Assembly (NCBI GenBank): GCA_002348605.1
Contig: DEBQ01000007.1
Coordinates: 62,001-126,000, forward strand
Length of the DNA: 64,000 bases
Source of the DNA: Candidatus Saccharibacteria bacterium UBA2952
GTDB taxonomy: Bacteria; Patescibacteriota; Saccharimonadia; Saccharimonadales; Saccharimonadaceae
Direction: 5' to 3'
Below the pieces are notes generated by a model. The model had not been told where the DNA came from. It did not search any database and saw only the letters and a list, made by a program, of their open reading frames with translations. The translations under genes were made by a program, and so were the position numbers. Positions 7,477 through 16,251 of this stretch are shown here, piece by piece. Each line of letters begins with the position of its first letter. Positions within the stretch are counted from its first letter, which is position 1.

Positions 7477-9024
7477 CTACCCGCGGAAGGCCCCATGATT
7501 CTTAATCCAGCCACTCGACGAGCGTTCAATGAAGTCCTGATTGTTAACGCCAGTCTTTAGTTTATCGGCGACGGTTGAGTATATAGGTAGACTGAATGTA
7601 AATGTTGACCCGTGGCCTTCGACGCTGCGGACACTTATTTTGCCACCGTTGCTTTCGACAATTGCTTTGCTAATATAAAGGCCGATTCCTGTACCCGCGA
7701 CGGTTTCACGCGAGCGGTGCGAGCGGTAGAACTTATGGAACAGGTTCGAAATAACATTAGCCGGCATGCCGATACCGTGGTCGGTGACCGAGACTTCAAC
7801 GAAGTCTGCATTTACACCAGCAGTAACTTCGATTGAACCACCGTCGTTGGAATACTTAATGGCATTGTCGATCAAGTTGGCTAGCACTTCACTCATGCTA
7901 TTTAAATCTGCGGCAACTGTCGGCAGGCCGTCAGGCAGCGATACGCTAAGTAGCCGCTGCTGCGCAGTCGCCCTCATTTGCATGTCATCTGCTATGGTGT
8001 CATAAATATTTTGCACCGTCTGTTCTTCAAGGTGCACCTTGAGATGTCGACGGTCAAATCGGCTGGCGTTCAGAATGTTATTTACGTACCCACTTAGCCG
8101 GTTGGCACTAACAATGAGACGCTGGAACAGTTCTTTCTGATCAGGATCTGTGATGTCGGCGAGTTCGTCATTTAAGGTGTCCAAATAGCCGCGAATAACA
8201 GTAATCGGGCCGCGTAGCTCATGGGCCGCGAACGCAATGAAGTCCAAATCATCATCTTCGGGTTGGTAATCGTTTGTGCGATCGAACAACGTAATGATTG
8301 TTTCGGCCTCGCTTCCCTTTTCGTATGACACGTAAACATCGAACAGCCGCCTGTCTGGTTCGCCGGTCAGTTTGTTGGCAATACGCCGCCAGGTTTTTTC
8401 GGCGTGAATATCGTGCTCGTCCCGCTCGGCCAGCCACTGTGAAATGCTCGGGTCGACATCGAAGATAAGTTCGATCGATTTTTTGCCGTTGCCGTCAATC
8501 AGAATCGGCGCGCTCTTGTTGGCAAACACGATTTCGCCAGACGCATCGAGCATGATAAGTCCTGTAGCCGTATGGTTTAATTGGCCGGCTACATCGACAT
8601 TTGTAACGACTGCTCCTTCGTTATTTTCTTCAGCGGGCGATCCCGGCTGGTTGGTTGCCATGTCGTACACAAGTTTCAAAAGCGGCCGGAGGCGCGTGTG
8701 GACATAATAGCTGTCGTTAAGATTCGGTGGAACCTGCGCGCTTAATTCGCCGGACACGTGAACGAGTGCGCTGGATAAGTCTTTGACCGGCCTCATGGCC
8801 ATAAGAGTGACGACCCATGTGCCAAGCAGAGCCATGACTGTGAGTATGCTAATGACGATCCAAGCACCGATTGGAGGGTTGGGATACAGAACGACAATCA
8901 CGCCAATGACAAGCGCGATAATGAACGATTGGACGGTCATGGCCCGTAGTAGCGTCATGCGCCTGTGACGCGGCCAGAACAAGTGTAATTGCTCTGACTC
9001 GGCGGCTTTGCTTTTTACTGCCAC
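7477..9024 (-). CDS. Sensor histidine kinase with two membrane helices and a PAS-like domain
   Basis: 515 residues: two membrane segments (about 28-75) with a very short external loop, a linker, a PAS-like region (about 145-250), HisKA with the acceptor His in FAAHELRGPITV, and an HATPase domain with NLIDNAIKYS, DHGIGM and GTGIGLYISK. Start GTG 9024 with GGAGG about 10 nt upstream; it overlaps the stop of the DUF3048 gene by 10 nt. With almost no sensory exterior it probably senses the membrane or an internal ligand. The acceptor motif reads HELRGP rather than HELRTP. Confidence 0.9.
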   Translation of the reverse strand: MAVKSKAAESEQLHLFWPRHRRMTLLRAMTVQSFIIALVIGVIVVLYPNPPIGAWIVISILTVMALLGTWVVTLMAMRPVKDLSSALVHVSGELSAQVPPNLNDSYYVHTRLRPLLKLVYDMATNQPGSPAEENNEGAVVTNVDVAGQLNHTATGLIMLDASGEIVFANKSAPILIDGNGKKSIELIFDVDPSISQWLAERDEHDIHAEKTWRRIANKLTGEPDRRLFDVYVSYEKGSEAETIITLFDRTNDYQPEDDDLDFIAFAAHELRGPITVIRGYLDTLNDELADITDPDQKELFQRLIVSANRLSGYVNNILNASRFDRRHLKVHLEEQTVQNIYDTIADDMQMRATAQQRLLSVSLPDGLPTVAADLNSMSEVLANLIDNAIKYSNDGGSIEVTAGVNADFVEVSVTDHGIGMPANVISNLFHKFYRSHRSRETVAGTGIGLYISKAIVESNGGKISVRSVEGHGSTFTFSLPIYSTVADKLKTGVNNQDFIERSSSGWIKNHGAFRG

Positions 9025-10112
9025 GATACATTTCCTCCGCTATTAGGAATCGCTGAAATCCAAGTTGTGCCCCGGGCCAGAGCGATCGGTTGCCCGTTGG
9101 CGTCGGCGAACGTTATTTGAGCGCTGTCGCTGATTTTTGACCAAGTTCCGCTTATCGCCTGTCCGTTCTGAAAAATAACGACGTTACCGCTACCTGTGGT
9201 CGTGATGTTCTCACGGTAGCCGTCTTCCATAACTTTACTCATGTCGACTCTCAGTGCGATCACTACCTTAGCGGTTATTTGGCCCGCTTCGCGGTCGATG
9301 TGCGGCGCACCGCCTTCGGAGCGCGCATACAGTTTGGTGGCGGGATCGTATTGGTACGTCGAGTTATATAGTGGCCCGCTGATCTTGAGGCTAATCGAGG
9401 TTGCATCCTGTGTAGAGGTCTTTTTATCGTCTGCTCGTTCGAAGCCAATTGGCTGGGACGACGTGTACCCTTTGAGCGCGTTCAACTGGCTTAGCTTAGA
9501 AAAACTGGTATATACATTATGCGGCGCGTACCGGTCGGTTGCCCGCCAGTAGTATTTGCTATTAAAGAATTGGTCGATGTCACGGTAGCCCCCACCACGA
9601 ACCTTCTTGAGCGCGTTGTAGCTGCCACCGATATGCGCAATACTGGCGTCGTACGGTGTCGCCCAGTTCAGGTAATACATACGAAGACTTCTGACTGGCC
9701 CAATAAGGTCTGGTTGACGCTGCTGGTACAAAGCGAGAAACCGGGTAATTCCGCCTTCAGCAACGGCCTCGTATACGATTTCAGCGTCTTTTAACCCGGA
9801 TTGTGGTCGTGCTGCCGGGCTGTTTTCAAGCATAATGGCCGTAACAGGCTTGATTCGTGCTTTCTCATCCGCAACCTGCTCTCCAGTGAGCGGCGAATAG
9901 TACTTAGGCTTCGGAGTAACCTTGGCAGCCTTCGGCTTGTTGGCGGTGGTCTCGACCTCCTTTGGTTGCTGCCAAAAGAAAATAAGTGTTACCAGGCCAC
10001 CGGCGAGCACTAACCCGAAGCCGGCTAGAAGGTAGGTTCGCACAGGATGCGAACGAACGCCAGCTAGAAGGCGTACGAAAAACCTTTTTATAGGTGACTG
10101 TCGGGGCCCCAT
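9015..10112 (-). CDS. DUF3048 (YerB-like) membrane-anchored protein
   Basis: 365 residues: a basic N-terminus, one membrane helix (about 25-47), a Lys/Pro-rich linker, then a large extracytoplasmic domain with KPVTAIMLENSPAARPQSGL, GITRFLALYQ, GPVRSLRMYYL and the C-terminal RGTTWIS. These match the YerB/DUF3048 family, whose biochemical role is not settled. First gene of an operon with the histidine kinase and the receiver, so it may feed an envelope signal to them. A TATACT box lies 9 nt before the ATG. Confidence 0.85.
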   Translation of the reverse strand: MGPRQSPIKRFFVRLLAGVRSHPVRTYLLAGFGLVLAGGLVTLIFFWQQPKEVETTANKPKAAKVTPKPKYYSPLTGEQVADEKARIKPVTAIMLENSPAARPQSGLKDAEIVYEAVAEGGITRFLALYQQRQPDLIGPVRSLRMYYLNWATPYDASIAHIGGSYNALKKVRGGGYRDIDQFFNSKYYWRATDRYAPHNVYTSFSKLSQLNALKGYTSSQPIGFERADDKKTSTQDATSISLKISGPLYNSTYQYDPATKLYARSEGGAPHIDREAGQITAKVVIALRVDMSKVMEDGYRENITTTGSGNVVIFQNGQAISGTWSKISDSAQITFADANGQPIALARGTTWISAIPNSGGNVSWQ

Positions 10113-10142
10113 AATGCCCTCAGTATAGCATGAAGCTTATGC

Positions 10143-11576
10143 TTAACTAAGGTAGTTGGCTGCACTCGCTAGACGGCCGAGGGTGCGCTGTTTACCAAGA
10201 AGTTCAAGGGTATCGTTTAATTGTGGACTGAACGGCGCCCATGTGGTTGCGATTCGAATAAGGCTGAAGAGCGTTCCTGGTTTCTGACCGGTTTTTTCAA
10301 GCAGATTGTTCAGAGTATCCTGTACTGACGCTGCGGTCCAGTCGTTAACTGCCGACAATGCTTCATGCGCTACTTTTAGTAAATTGGCGCATTCGCTCGT
10401 CCCGAGTTTCGCGAGCTGCTTGTTGTCGGTAATAAGCGACATATCAGCAGTTGGCTCAGTGAAAAAGTACGAAGTAAGGAGCGGCAAGTCGGCCAGCGTC
10501 TTCAAGCGGTCCTGGGCCAGGCTAAGTACTTTGCGGCGGTAGTTGGTGTCGACGTTCGCGGCGCTGGCCGGCCAAAAGTCAGCTACCCGCTGCTCCAAAT
10601 CTTCCAACGATAGTTCACGTATGAACTGTCCGTTCATCCACAGCAGACGTTTTTCGTCGAACCGGGCGCCACTTCGTTGCACGCGTTTCAGACTGAATTT
10701 CTCAACCAGCTCGTTCATAGTAAATACTTCTTGTTCCGTGCCATCATTCCAGCCGAGTGTCGCAATAAAGCTCAGTAGTGTTTCCGGCAAGTACCCTTCG
10801 CGTACATAATCTAGCACGTCTTTTGCGCCGTCGCGCTTGCCAAGTTTCTTGTTGCCCTGCTCATTCAAGATGTGTGGCATGGTGGCGAAAATCGGCGGGG
10901 TTAAGCCTAGCGCTTCGTAGAGATTCATGTAGTTCGGCTGCGAGCTAAGAAATTCTTGGCCGCGAATAACGTGGCTCACCTTCATTTCAGCATCGTCCAC
11001 AATATGGGCAAAGTTATAGGTTGGGTAGCCGTCGCTTTTGATCAGAATAAAATCATCAACGACTTCTGGGCCTGAGTGTAGGTCACCCATGACTTCATCG
11101 TGCCACTCATAGGCTTTCGGGTCTGACTTGAACCGAAGTGGCTGCGTGCCGTCCCAAGCCGGTGGGTTTTCTGGCCGGTGGTTGCGGTACAAAAATGCCC
11201 GCTTTTCTTTTTGGGCTTGCTCGCGGAAAGCCTGTACTTCCTCGGGTGTATACGGGTCGGCGTAGGCGCGACCAGCATCGATTAGTTTTTGCGCCCAGGC
11301 TTTATAAATATCAAGCCGCTCGCTTTGTTGGTACGGCGCGTATGGACCGCCGACATCCAGGCCTTCGTCCCAAGTGATGCCAAGTAGCTTAAGACACTCT
11401 TTAATGTGGTCAGCCGAGCCTTCAACCTCACGGTTTTTGTCGGTGTCTTCAAGCCGTAATATGAATGCTCCGTCCCCATTTTTGGCAGTCAGGTATGCAA
11501 ATAATCCAGTTCTAAGATTACCGACATGCATAAAGCCAGTCGGGCTAGGAGCGAATCGAGTTCTAATGTTGGTCAT
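10143..11576 (-). CDS. gltX: Glutamyl-tRNA synthetase
   Basis: 477 residues, normal length for a class I GluRS. The ATP site is seen as FAPSPTGFMHVGN (a HIGH variant) and KKLGKRDGA (a KMSKS variant), with LRLEDTDKNR for glutamate/tRNA recognition. It charges tRNA-Glu (present at 6290). A tRNA-Gln also occurs in the window, but no GlnRS or GatCAB gene does, so whether this enzyme is non-discriminating cannot be decided here. TATAAT lies 7 nt before the ATG, so the transcript is probably leaderless. Confidence 0.96.
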   Translation of the reverse strand: MTNIRTRFAPSPTGFMHVGNLRTGLFAYLTAKNGDGAFILRLEDTDKNREVEGSADHIKECLKLLGITWDEGLDVGGPYAPYQQSERLDIYKAWAQKLIDAGRAYADPYTPEEVQAFREQAQKEKRAFLYRNHRPENPPAWDGTQPLRFKSDPKAYEWHDEVMGDLHSGPEVVDDFILIKSDGYPTYNFAHIVDDAEMKVSHVIRGQEFLSSQPNYMNLYEALGLTPPIFATMPHILNEQGNKKLGKRDGAKDVLDYVREGYLPETLLSFIATLGWNDGTEQEVFTMNELVEKFSLKRVQRSGARFDEKRLLWMNGQFIRELSLEDLEQRVADFWPASAANVDTNYRRKVLSLAQDRLKTLADLPLLTSYFFTEPTADMSLITDNKQLAKLGTSECANLLKVAHEALSAVNDWTAASVQDTLNNLLEKTGQKPGTLFSLIRIATTWAPFSPQLNDTLELLGKQRTLGRLASAANYLS

Positions 11577-11589
11577 TACCCCGATTATA
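11577..11589 (-). promoter_or_regulatory. Leaderless-type -10 box of gltX
   Basis: TATAAT at 11584-11589 on the minus strand, 7 nt from ATG 11576, no Shine-Dalgarno. Confidence 0.55.
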
Positions 11590-11621
11590 ACAGAGATAGA
11601 CGTCCGGAGGACCGCGCAATA

Positions 11622-12569
11622 CTACATGCTTGTAGCGAGGCGACGGATTTGTTCGTTGCTAAGTAGCGCATTGCCTTCGACGGTGTACAAAATACCGCCG
11701 TTAACCCATGCAGCGTCGGTACCGTAGGTGTAAATAGTAAGTCCGGCGTCGCTATAGGTAGCGTAGTTGCCCTTCGAGCGAGGGTTAACGTATTTTTCAA
11801 GTAGTGCGGCAGAGTCCCAGCTGCTCTTTGATTGGTTCAATGAAAATGCAATCGGTGCCGAATTAGAAGTGAATCGCATGCTGACTTCACCACTTTGGTA
11901 GGCGACTGGACCGTCCAAGCGGTAGCCAACTGGACGGTATTCAGGGTACGTTGCGTCAATGCCAGCTTGAGCGGCAGCGACGCGAACGGATAAGTTTGGC
12001 ATGTTCAAATACGTAAAGTAACCCGTAATCAGTAGTAGCCCAAGGCTGGCGGCAGCGACATGGAATGCTCGGCGACGAGGCTGCTTGGTCGGGTGAGAAG
12101 GCGTACTGGCGTTCGCTAGTGCCTTGCCTAGTTCGGCGTGCTTGATATCGCGGCTGGTTGGGTGCGAGGTTGGTGCTTTGGCAGTATGCTTTGCCGCTGA
12201 AACGGCGTGTGCCTTCGCGGCGACCGGGTGACGAACCGGTGCAATGTCGGTCGAAACGGTCTTATTCGCGACTTTCATTTGTGGGTCACGGGCGAACTTT
12301 GAAATATGGGGACTGCGGCTGACAGGACGTCGGACATCCATACTAACTGCAGTTGGGGCGACAGACTTTTTGGCAACCGTAGCTTTTTTGACGAACCGAC
12401 GGTTAAGCGCCACAGAGCGCTGCTGCGCTTGGTGTACGCCTTTGGCGTGAACGGACTGTACGCGTCGCATTTCCTTGTGGAGCTGCGCTTCCTTTTGTGC
12501 CGTTAGTGGCAGGCCGGTGTGGCTGTCGTAATCGATTCCACCTATCGAAACAACGTTCGGTTGACTCAT
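11622..12569 (-). CDS. Single-pass membrane protein with basic cytoplasmic tail
   Basis: 315 residues. The first ~165 are Ala/Lys/His/Ser-rich and low in complexity, one membrane helix follows (about 171-188, ASLGLLLITGYFTYL), and the last ~125 residues form a compact extracytoplasmic domain (YPEYRPVGYRLDG, SWDSAALLEKYV, GILYTVEGNALLS) resembling DUF4367-like domains. GGAA precedes the ATG at a usable distance. Function unknown. The following gene, gltX, is 46 bp away on the same strand but has its own -10. Confidence 0.65.
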   Translation of the reverse strand: MSQPNVVSIGGIDYDSHTGLPLTAQKEAQLHKEMRRVQSVHAKGVHQAQQRSVALNRRFVKKATVAKKSVAPTAVSMDVRRPVSRSPHISKFARDPQMKVANKTVSTDIAPVRHPVAAKAHAVSAAKHTAKAPTSHPTSRDIKHAELGKALANASTPSHPTKQPRRRAFHVAAASLGLLLITGYFTYLNMPNLSVRVAAAQAGIDATYPEYRPVGYRLDGPVAYQSGEVSMRFTSNSAPIAFSLNQSKSSWDSAALLEKYVNPRSKGNYATYSDAGLTIYTYGTDAAWVNGGILYTVEGNALLSNEQIRRLATSM

Positions 12570-12668
12570 GTCTGTTCCTGTTTTCCCTTTTCTACCCTGT
12601 TGGTTGTTCCTATCATACCGCCGCCATAAGCACGTTGCAATACTAAATGTAACCTAAGCGCAGCGATG

Positions 12669-12680
12669 TATAATATCCCT
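12669..12680 (+). promoter_or_regulatory. Leaderless-type -10 box
   Basis: TATAAT at 12669-12674, then exactly 6 nt to ATG 12681. No -35 at the proper distance and no Shine-Dalgarno. It fixes the start of the PEGA protein. Confidence 0.6.
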
Positions 12681-14126
12681 ATGTACAGAGCACCCTCAAA
12701 ACGCCGGCAACTTATAAGCCGCGTCGCTATTTATTCGTTTATGACAATTGCGGTTCTTTTGCTCGTGACATTCCTGGTGTTCGTCATGCTCGGCTACCGA
12801 TTCAATCGCGACACGAGCACGATTGAACAGGGAGGGTTAGTTCAATTCGCGTCGCGTCCGACCGACGCTAACGTAACTATTGGCAAAGCCAAGCTTACCG
12901 ACCTTACCCCATCTAAGATCACCGTCAATCCAGGTAATTACGACGTATCCATGAGCCGGAAAGGCTACCAATCATGGAAGAAGAACGTCGACGTGCGGTC
13001 GGGCGAGGTTTTGTGGCTTAACTACACGCAGTTGGTGCCGAACCGTGTTACGACTAAGCAGCTAACACGGTTTGACGCCCTCGCGGGCGCGCTGTCGGCA
13101 CCAAACGGCGACCGGTTCGCGTTAATCGAAGACGCGACGAAGCCGGTCATAACCTTCGCTGACATTACGGGAGATACCCCTAAGCTCACTCGAATTACGC
13201 TTCCGGCAGCTGTGCTTCCGACCGACAAGGCGTCAACAATTACCCTATCCAAATGGGCAAATGACTCTGACCGCTTGCTGGTTGATATAACCTACGGCAC
13301 GACGACCGAGCGCCTGCTGGTCGACCGCCGCGACTCCGAAGAGGCCGTTAATCTGACACGCAAGTATGTGCCGGATATTGCCGAAGTTATGTTCGACCCT
13401 CGTTCGTCCGACCGATTGGTTATCCGCAACGCCAAAGGCGAACTACGCACGGTCAATACCGCCAACGATACCCTGTCGGGAGTGCTGGCATCATCGGTGT
13501 CGTACATGTCGCTGTATAAGAACGACGCAGTACTCGTCGTACGTACCGATCCAGATGGCAGCCAATCAGTCGGCTACATCTCGCTTGGCGGCGACAAGGT
13601 CAGGGTTATAAAGCGCATCGCATCGACCGAAAAGACCTTGGTGGCACTAGCAGACTACTTTTCAGACCCATATCTTGTTATCACGGTCGGAAGCCAGCTC
13701 GATATTTATAAATTACGGCAGCTGCCTTCAAGCCAATCCGACGATTCAATCAGCATGAACCGAGTGTTCACAAGCGCCCTACCTGCGCCAGCAGACCACC
13801 TGTCTATTCGTACTAGCGGTCGGTTCGTGCTAGCCCAGTACCCTAGTGGCCTGCAGACATACGATATTGAGTTAGAACGACAATCAATCACCGCCTTCAA
13901 AACTCCCGCCACGCGCGAGCTACGATGGCTCGACAAATACCACTTCTACTTAACTGACGGCAAACAGCTGGAAGTACTTGAATTCGACGGTGCTAACCCG
14001 CACCACATTACGGACCTCACTACGACGTTCGATGCCGTCCAAAGCGATGATGGCAAATACATCTACACTATTGGCGCAACCGAAAAAGGCTACGCCATTC
14101 AGCGCAGCCTAATGATTCTTGAATAG
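12681..14126 (+). CDS. PEGA-domain membrane protein with beta-propeller-like exterior
   Basis: 481 residues: one membrane helix (about 15-40), a PEGA-type domain (TDANVTIGKAKLTDLTPSK ... YDVSMSRKGYQSWKK, about 55-110), then ~350 residues of repeated beta strands resembling a WD40/TolB-like propeller (RLVIRNAKGELRTV, HITDLTTTFDAVQSDDGKYIYTI). Extracytoplasmic; probably scaffolding or binding, substrate unknown. Start set at ATG 12681 because of the -10 six bases upstream; a frame from 12666 would include the promoter. Confidence 0.75.
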   Translation: MYRAPSKRRQLISRVAIYSFMTIAVLLLVTFLVFVMLGYRFNRDTSTIEQGGLVQFASRPTDANVTIGKAKLTDLTPSKITVNPGNYDVSMSRKGYQSWKKNVDVRSGEVLWLNYTQLVPNRVTTKQLTRFDALAGALSAPNGDRFALIEDATKPVITFADITGDTPKLTRITLPAAVLPTDKASTITLSKWANDSDRLLVDITYGTTTERLLVDRRDSEEAVNLTRKYVPDIAEVMFDPRSSDRLVIRNAKGELRTVNTANDTLSGVLASSVSYMSLYKNDAVLVVRTDPDGSQSVGYISLGGDKVRVIKRIASTEKTLVALADYFSDPYLVITVGSQLDIYKLRQLPSSQSDDSISMNRVFTSALPAPADHLSIRTSGRFVLAQYPSGLQTYDIELERQSITAFKTPATRELRWLDKYHFYLTDGKQLEVLEFDGANPHHITDLTTTFDAVQSDDGKYIYTIGATEKGYAIQRSLMILE

Positions 14127-14127
14127 C

Positions 14128-15300
14128 CTACCCGCCAAATATCTTTTCGAATAACGTTGGTGAGTTACTTGGCAGAACGATGCCCTTGTCGGACCCGCTG
14201 CTCGTAGGAGCGGCCGTGGCTGATGTTGGGTCGGGGCTTACCTGCTCACCTATGACAAGCAGCCGGTTCAACGCCGTTCCAAGCGGCGTACAAGTAATTA
14301 ATGTAGCTTCGGGCTTGGTGGTCGGATATACGAGGGCGTTAACATCGGTTGGCTTAACGACACGCGTCTTTGTAATGTTGTAGGTGTAACGTATGCCATT
14401 GTAATGGAGGTAAAAGATATCCCCGGGCTTTAACCGCTCTAGTAGCGCGAAAACGAACTTGTAATCACCGGTTTCCATGAAATCATTGCTTGAGTGGCCA
14501 GAAATAACGGTATTGCCCACTTGGCCAGGCTTGCTATTTGCGCCAGGTATGCCAAAGTAGGCCACGCCGTTTTCCATTGCTTTAAGTTGCGACGCTTGAT
14601 CTGGGGTGGTGTTGTAATTAACGGGTACATTGACGTTGATTTTAGGAATGATTAGTCGTGGATCTTGGCTAACCTGAAGGCTAGCATTAGGATCGACAAC
14701 AATATTCTGCGGATCGATTTCGCCGGGAGTGACATACGCTTTGACGTTCGCGATAATGGCCCGGTTGTACTGGAGGAATGAGAATAAGAGCAAAACGACC
14801 AATGCTGCCGTAATTGGGATGAAATGCCGGCTTTTGCGAACGCGCTTACTTGCTGTCTTGACCCTGCCAAGCAGTTGCACGCGCAGGTCATCCATGGCCT
14901 CTTCTTTACTCAAGCTGTCATTCCCTGCTTCGGGAGCCGCGGTGGACTGGTCTTTTAGCGTGGCGGCATGCTGAGTGTAGGCGTGATGAACCTGATTAAC
15001 CGCTCCAACATAGTATTGTTCGTAGTATTTCTGGTAATACTCTTGCCACGCCGAATGGTAGTCTTGCCATTCCTTTTGGTTGGCAGAGGTGGCTGCGTCG
15101 TGGGTGCGGCGGTACGTGGTCGGAAGCGCTTGCCCTTCCGGGGTTGTTGCTGCGGTCGCGGGCTGACCTGAATAGATGGAATCTAACTGCGTGCGAGCTA
15201 TATCGGCAGCGGCCGACTGGGCGGCCGAATTGTCGCGCTTTGGCGGTTGGACGCTCCCTCGGGGGTCACCGCTTTGGATTTGTCGATCTTCAGGACGCAT
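14128..15300 (-). CDS. Sortase with long cytoplasmic N-terminal region
   Basis: 390 residues. The first ~155 are cytoplasmic: a disordered Gln/Ala-rich part, a Tyr/Trp-rich helical stretch (78-100, several YY pairs) and a basic helix. A membrane helix (161-178) and a sortase domain follow, with H269 in ISGHSSN, C337 in TLITCTPLG and R346. A Ser/Thr-rich tail follows. Class D/E-like. No LPxTG substrate is adjacent. The long Tyr-rich N-terminus is not a normal sortase feature. ATG 15300 is preferred; a TTG at 15333 is in frame. It ends 2 bp from the convergent PEGA gene. Confidence 0.85.
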   Translation of the reverse strand: MRPEDRQIQSGDPRGSVQPPKRDNSAAQSAAADIARTQLDSIYSGQPATAATTPEGQALPTTYRRTHDAATSANQKEWQDYHSAWQEYYQKYYEQYYVGAVNQVHHAYTQHAATLKDQSTAAPEAGNDSLSKEEAMDDLRVQLLGRVKTASKRVRKSRHFIPITAALVVLLLFSFLQYNRAIIANVKAYVTPGEIDPQNIVVDPNASLQVSQDPRLIIPKINVNVPVNYNTTPDQASQLKAMENGVAYFGIPGANSKPGQVGNTVISGHSSNDFMETGDYKFVFALLERLKPGDIFYLHYNGIRYTYNITKTRVVKPTDVNALVYPTTKPEATLITCTPLGTALNRLLVIGEQVSPDPTSATAAPTSSGSDKGIVLPSNSPTLFEKIFGG

Positions 15301-15354
15301 TGCTATAGATTCCCACTTGGGTTCATTGTACAATATCAGATGTAATTTGAGTAT

Positions 15355-15441
15355 GCCGCGATGGTGGAATTGGTAGACACGTTAGACTCAAAATCTGATG
15401 TCCATTAGGACGTGCCGGTTCAAGTCCGGCTCGCGGTACCA
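15355..15441 (+). tRNA. tRNA-Leu (CAA)
   Basis: Class II tRNA: acceptor GCCGCGA/TCGCGGT, D-arm GGTGGAATTGGTAGAC, anticodon stem TTAGA/TCTGA with loop CTCAAAA (CAA, reads TTG), a long variable arm, T-arm GCCGGTTCAAGTCCGGC, discriminator A and an encoded CCA. Confidence 0.93.
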
Positions 15442-15460
15442 TTTAAGGATTTTCAATTGA

Positions 15461-15490
15461 AAACGCCCCCTTCCAGGGCGTTTCCTTTTT
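15461..15490. terminator. Bidirectional terminator between tRNA-Leu and module B
   Basis: ACGCCC/GGGCGT hairpin with T-rich sequence on both strands (TTTCCTTTTT on plus, TTTTC on minus). It serves the tRNA and the convergent module B gene. Confidence 0.8.
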
Positions 15491-15528
15491 GTAGGAACGG
15501 TGGAAGAGGGCTCGTCAGAGCATGAAGA

Positions 15529-16146
15529 TCAGTCCTTGAGCAGCTTGTTGCCGTTCACGATGCGCTGGCCGATGCCGCCCAGGATGAGCCGAGCGACCAT
15601 GTCGTCCTCGATCTCGCTGAGGCAGCTGACCGCGCCGGCGAGCGTCAGCGGGCCCATGCGGACCATGACGCCGCCGCCCCACGGGAAGTCTCCCCACGGG
15701 AACGTGCCGTCCGGGTTCTGCTGCTCGACCTTGTCGCGAAAGGCGCCGGGAAGGTCGAACCGCATCTCAAGAGTGCTCTCACAGAGGTATGGGTCCCACG
15801 CCTCCGACATCTTGTGCGGCCGGAACAGCGCTCGCATCTTGCGAACGGCGTTCGCGATGTAGCGGTCTCGGTTGTCTCCCCAGCCGCCAACGAACCAGAC
15901 GAACTCGTCCGGCGTGTCCCAGAAGTTGCCGCGCTGCTGCAGCTCGTCAAGGTCGCCGTCCCACATCGGGGCCGCCATGGCGAAGCCGAAGCTGTCGTTG
16001 TTCCGTACCAGCTCGTTGCCGGCCAGAGCCTGGACGACGTCGTAGTGCAGGTCCAAGAACTCGCGCAGGTCGATCTCGGTCTTGTCCTCGCAGGTGTGCA
16101 CCCGCTCGAACGGCATGGTGCTCACGTCCAGCAGTTTGCCGGTCAT
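15529..16146 (-). CDS. Hypothetical protein (accessory module B)
   Basis: 205-residue soluble protein, unknown function, no signal peptide. It is Trp-, Asp- and Gly-rich in the middle (FVWFVGGWGDNRDRY, FPWGDFPWGGG) and ends in a helical IEDDMVARLILGGIGQRI. AAGGAG precedes ATG 16146 by 5-6 nt. Almost all codons end in G or C, unlike the flanking core genes, and the antisense frames are open only because of this. It has its own consensus promoter and shares the terminator at 15461. Likely acquired. Confidence 0.75.
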   Translation of the reverse strand: MTGKLLDVSTMPFERVHTCEDKTEIDLREFLDLHYDVVQALAGNELVRNNDSFGFAMAAPMWDGDLDELQQRGNFWDTPDEFVWFVGGWGDNRDRYIANAVRKMRALFRPHKMSEAWDPYLCESTLEMRFDLPGAFRDKVEQQNPDGTFPWGDFPWGGGVMVRMGPLTLAGAVSCLSEIEDDMVARLILGGIGQRIVNGNKLLKD

Positions 16147-16205
16147 GATTCTCCTTAAGTGCTCGTGGTCGCGTACTTACATTTCCGCAACGGTGACAAT
16201 AATCT

Positions 16206-16234
16206 ATTATACATTATTATAGAATTATTGTCAA
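16206..16234 (-). promoter_or_regulatory. Consensus sigma70 promoter of module B
   Basis: Minus strand TTGACA, 17 bp, TATAAT: both hexamers match consensus exactly. The leader is about 55 nt. Confidence 0.85.
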
Positions 16235-16251
16235 TTCTACCTCTGTATTAA

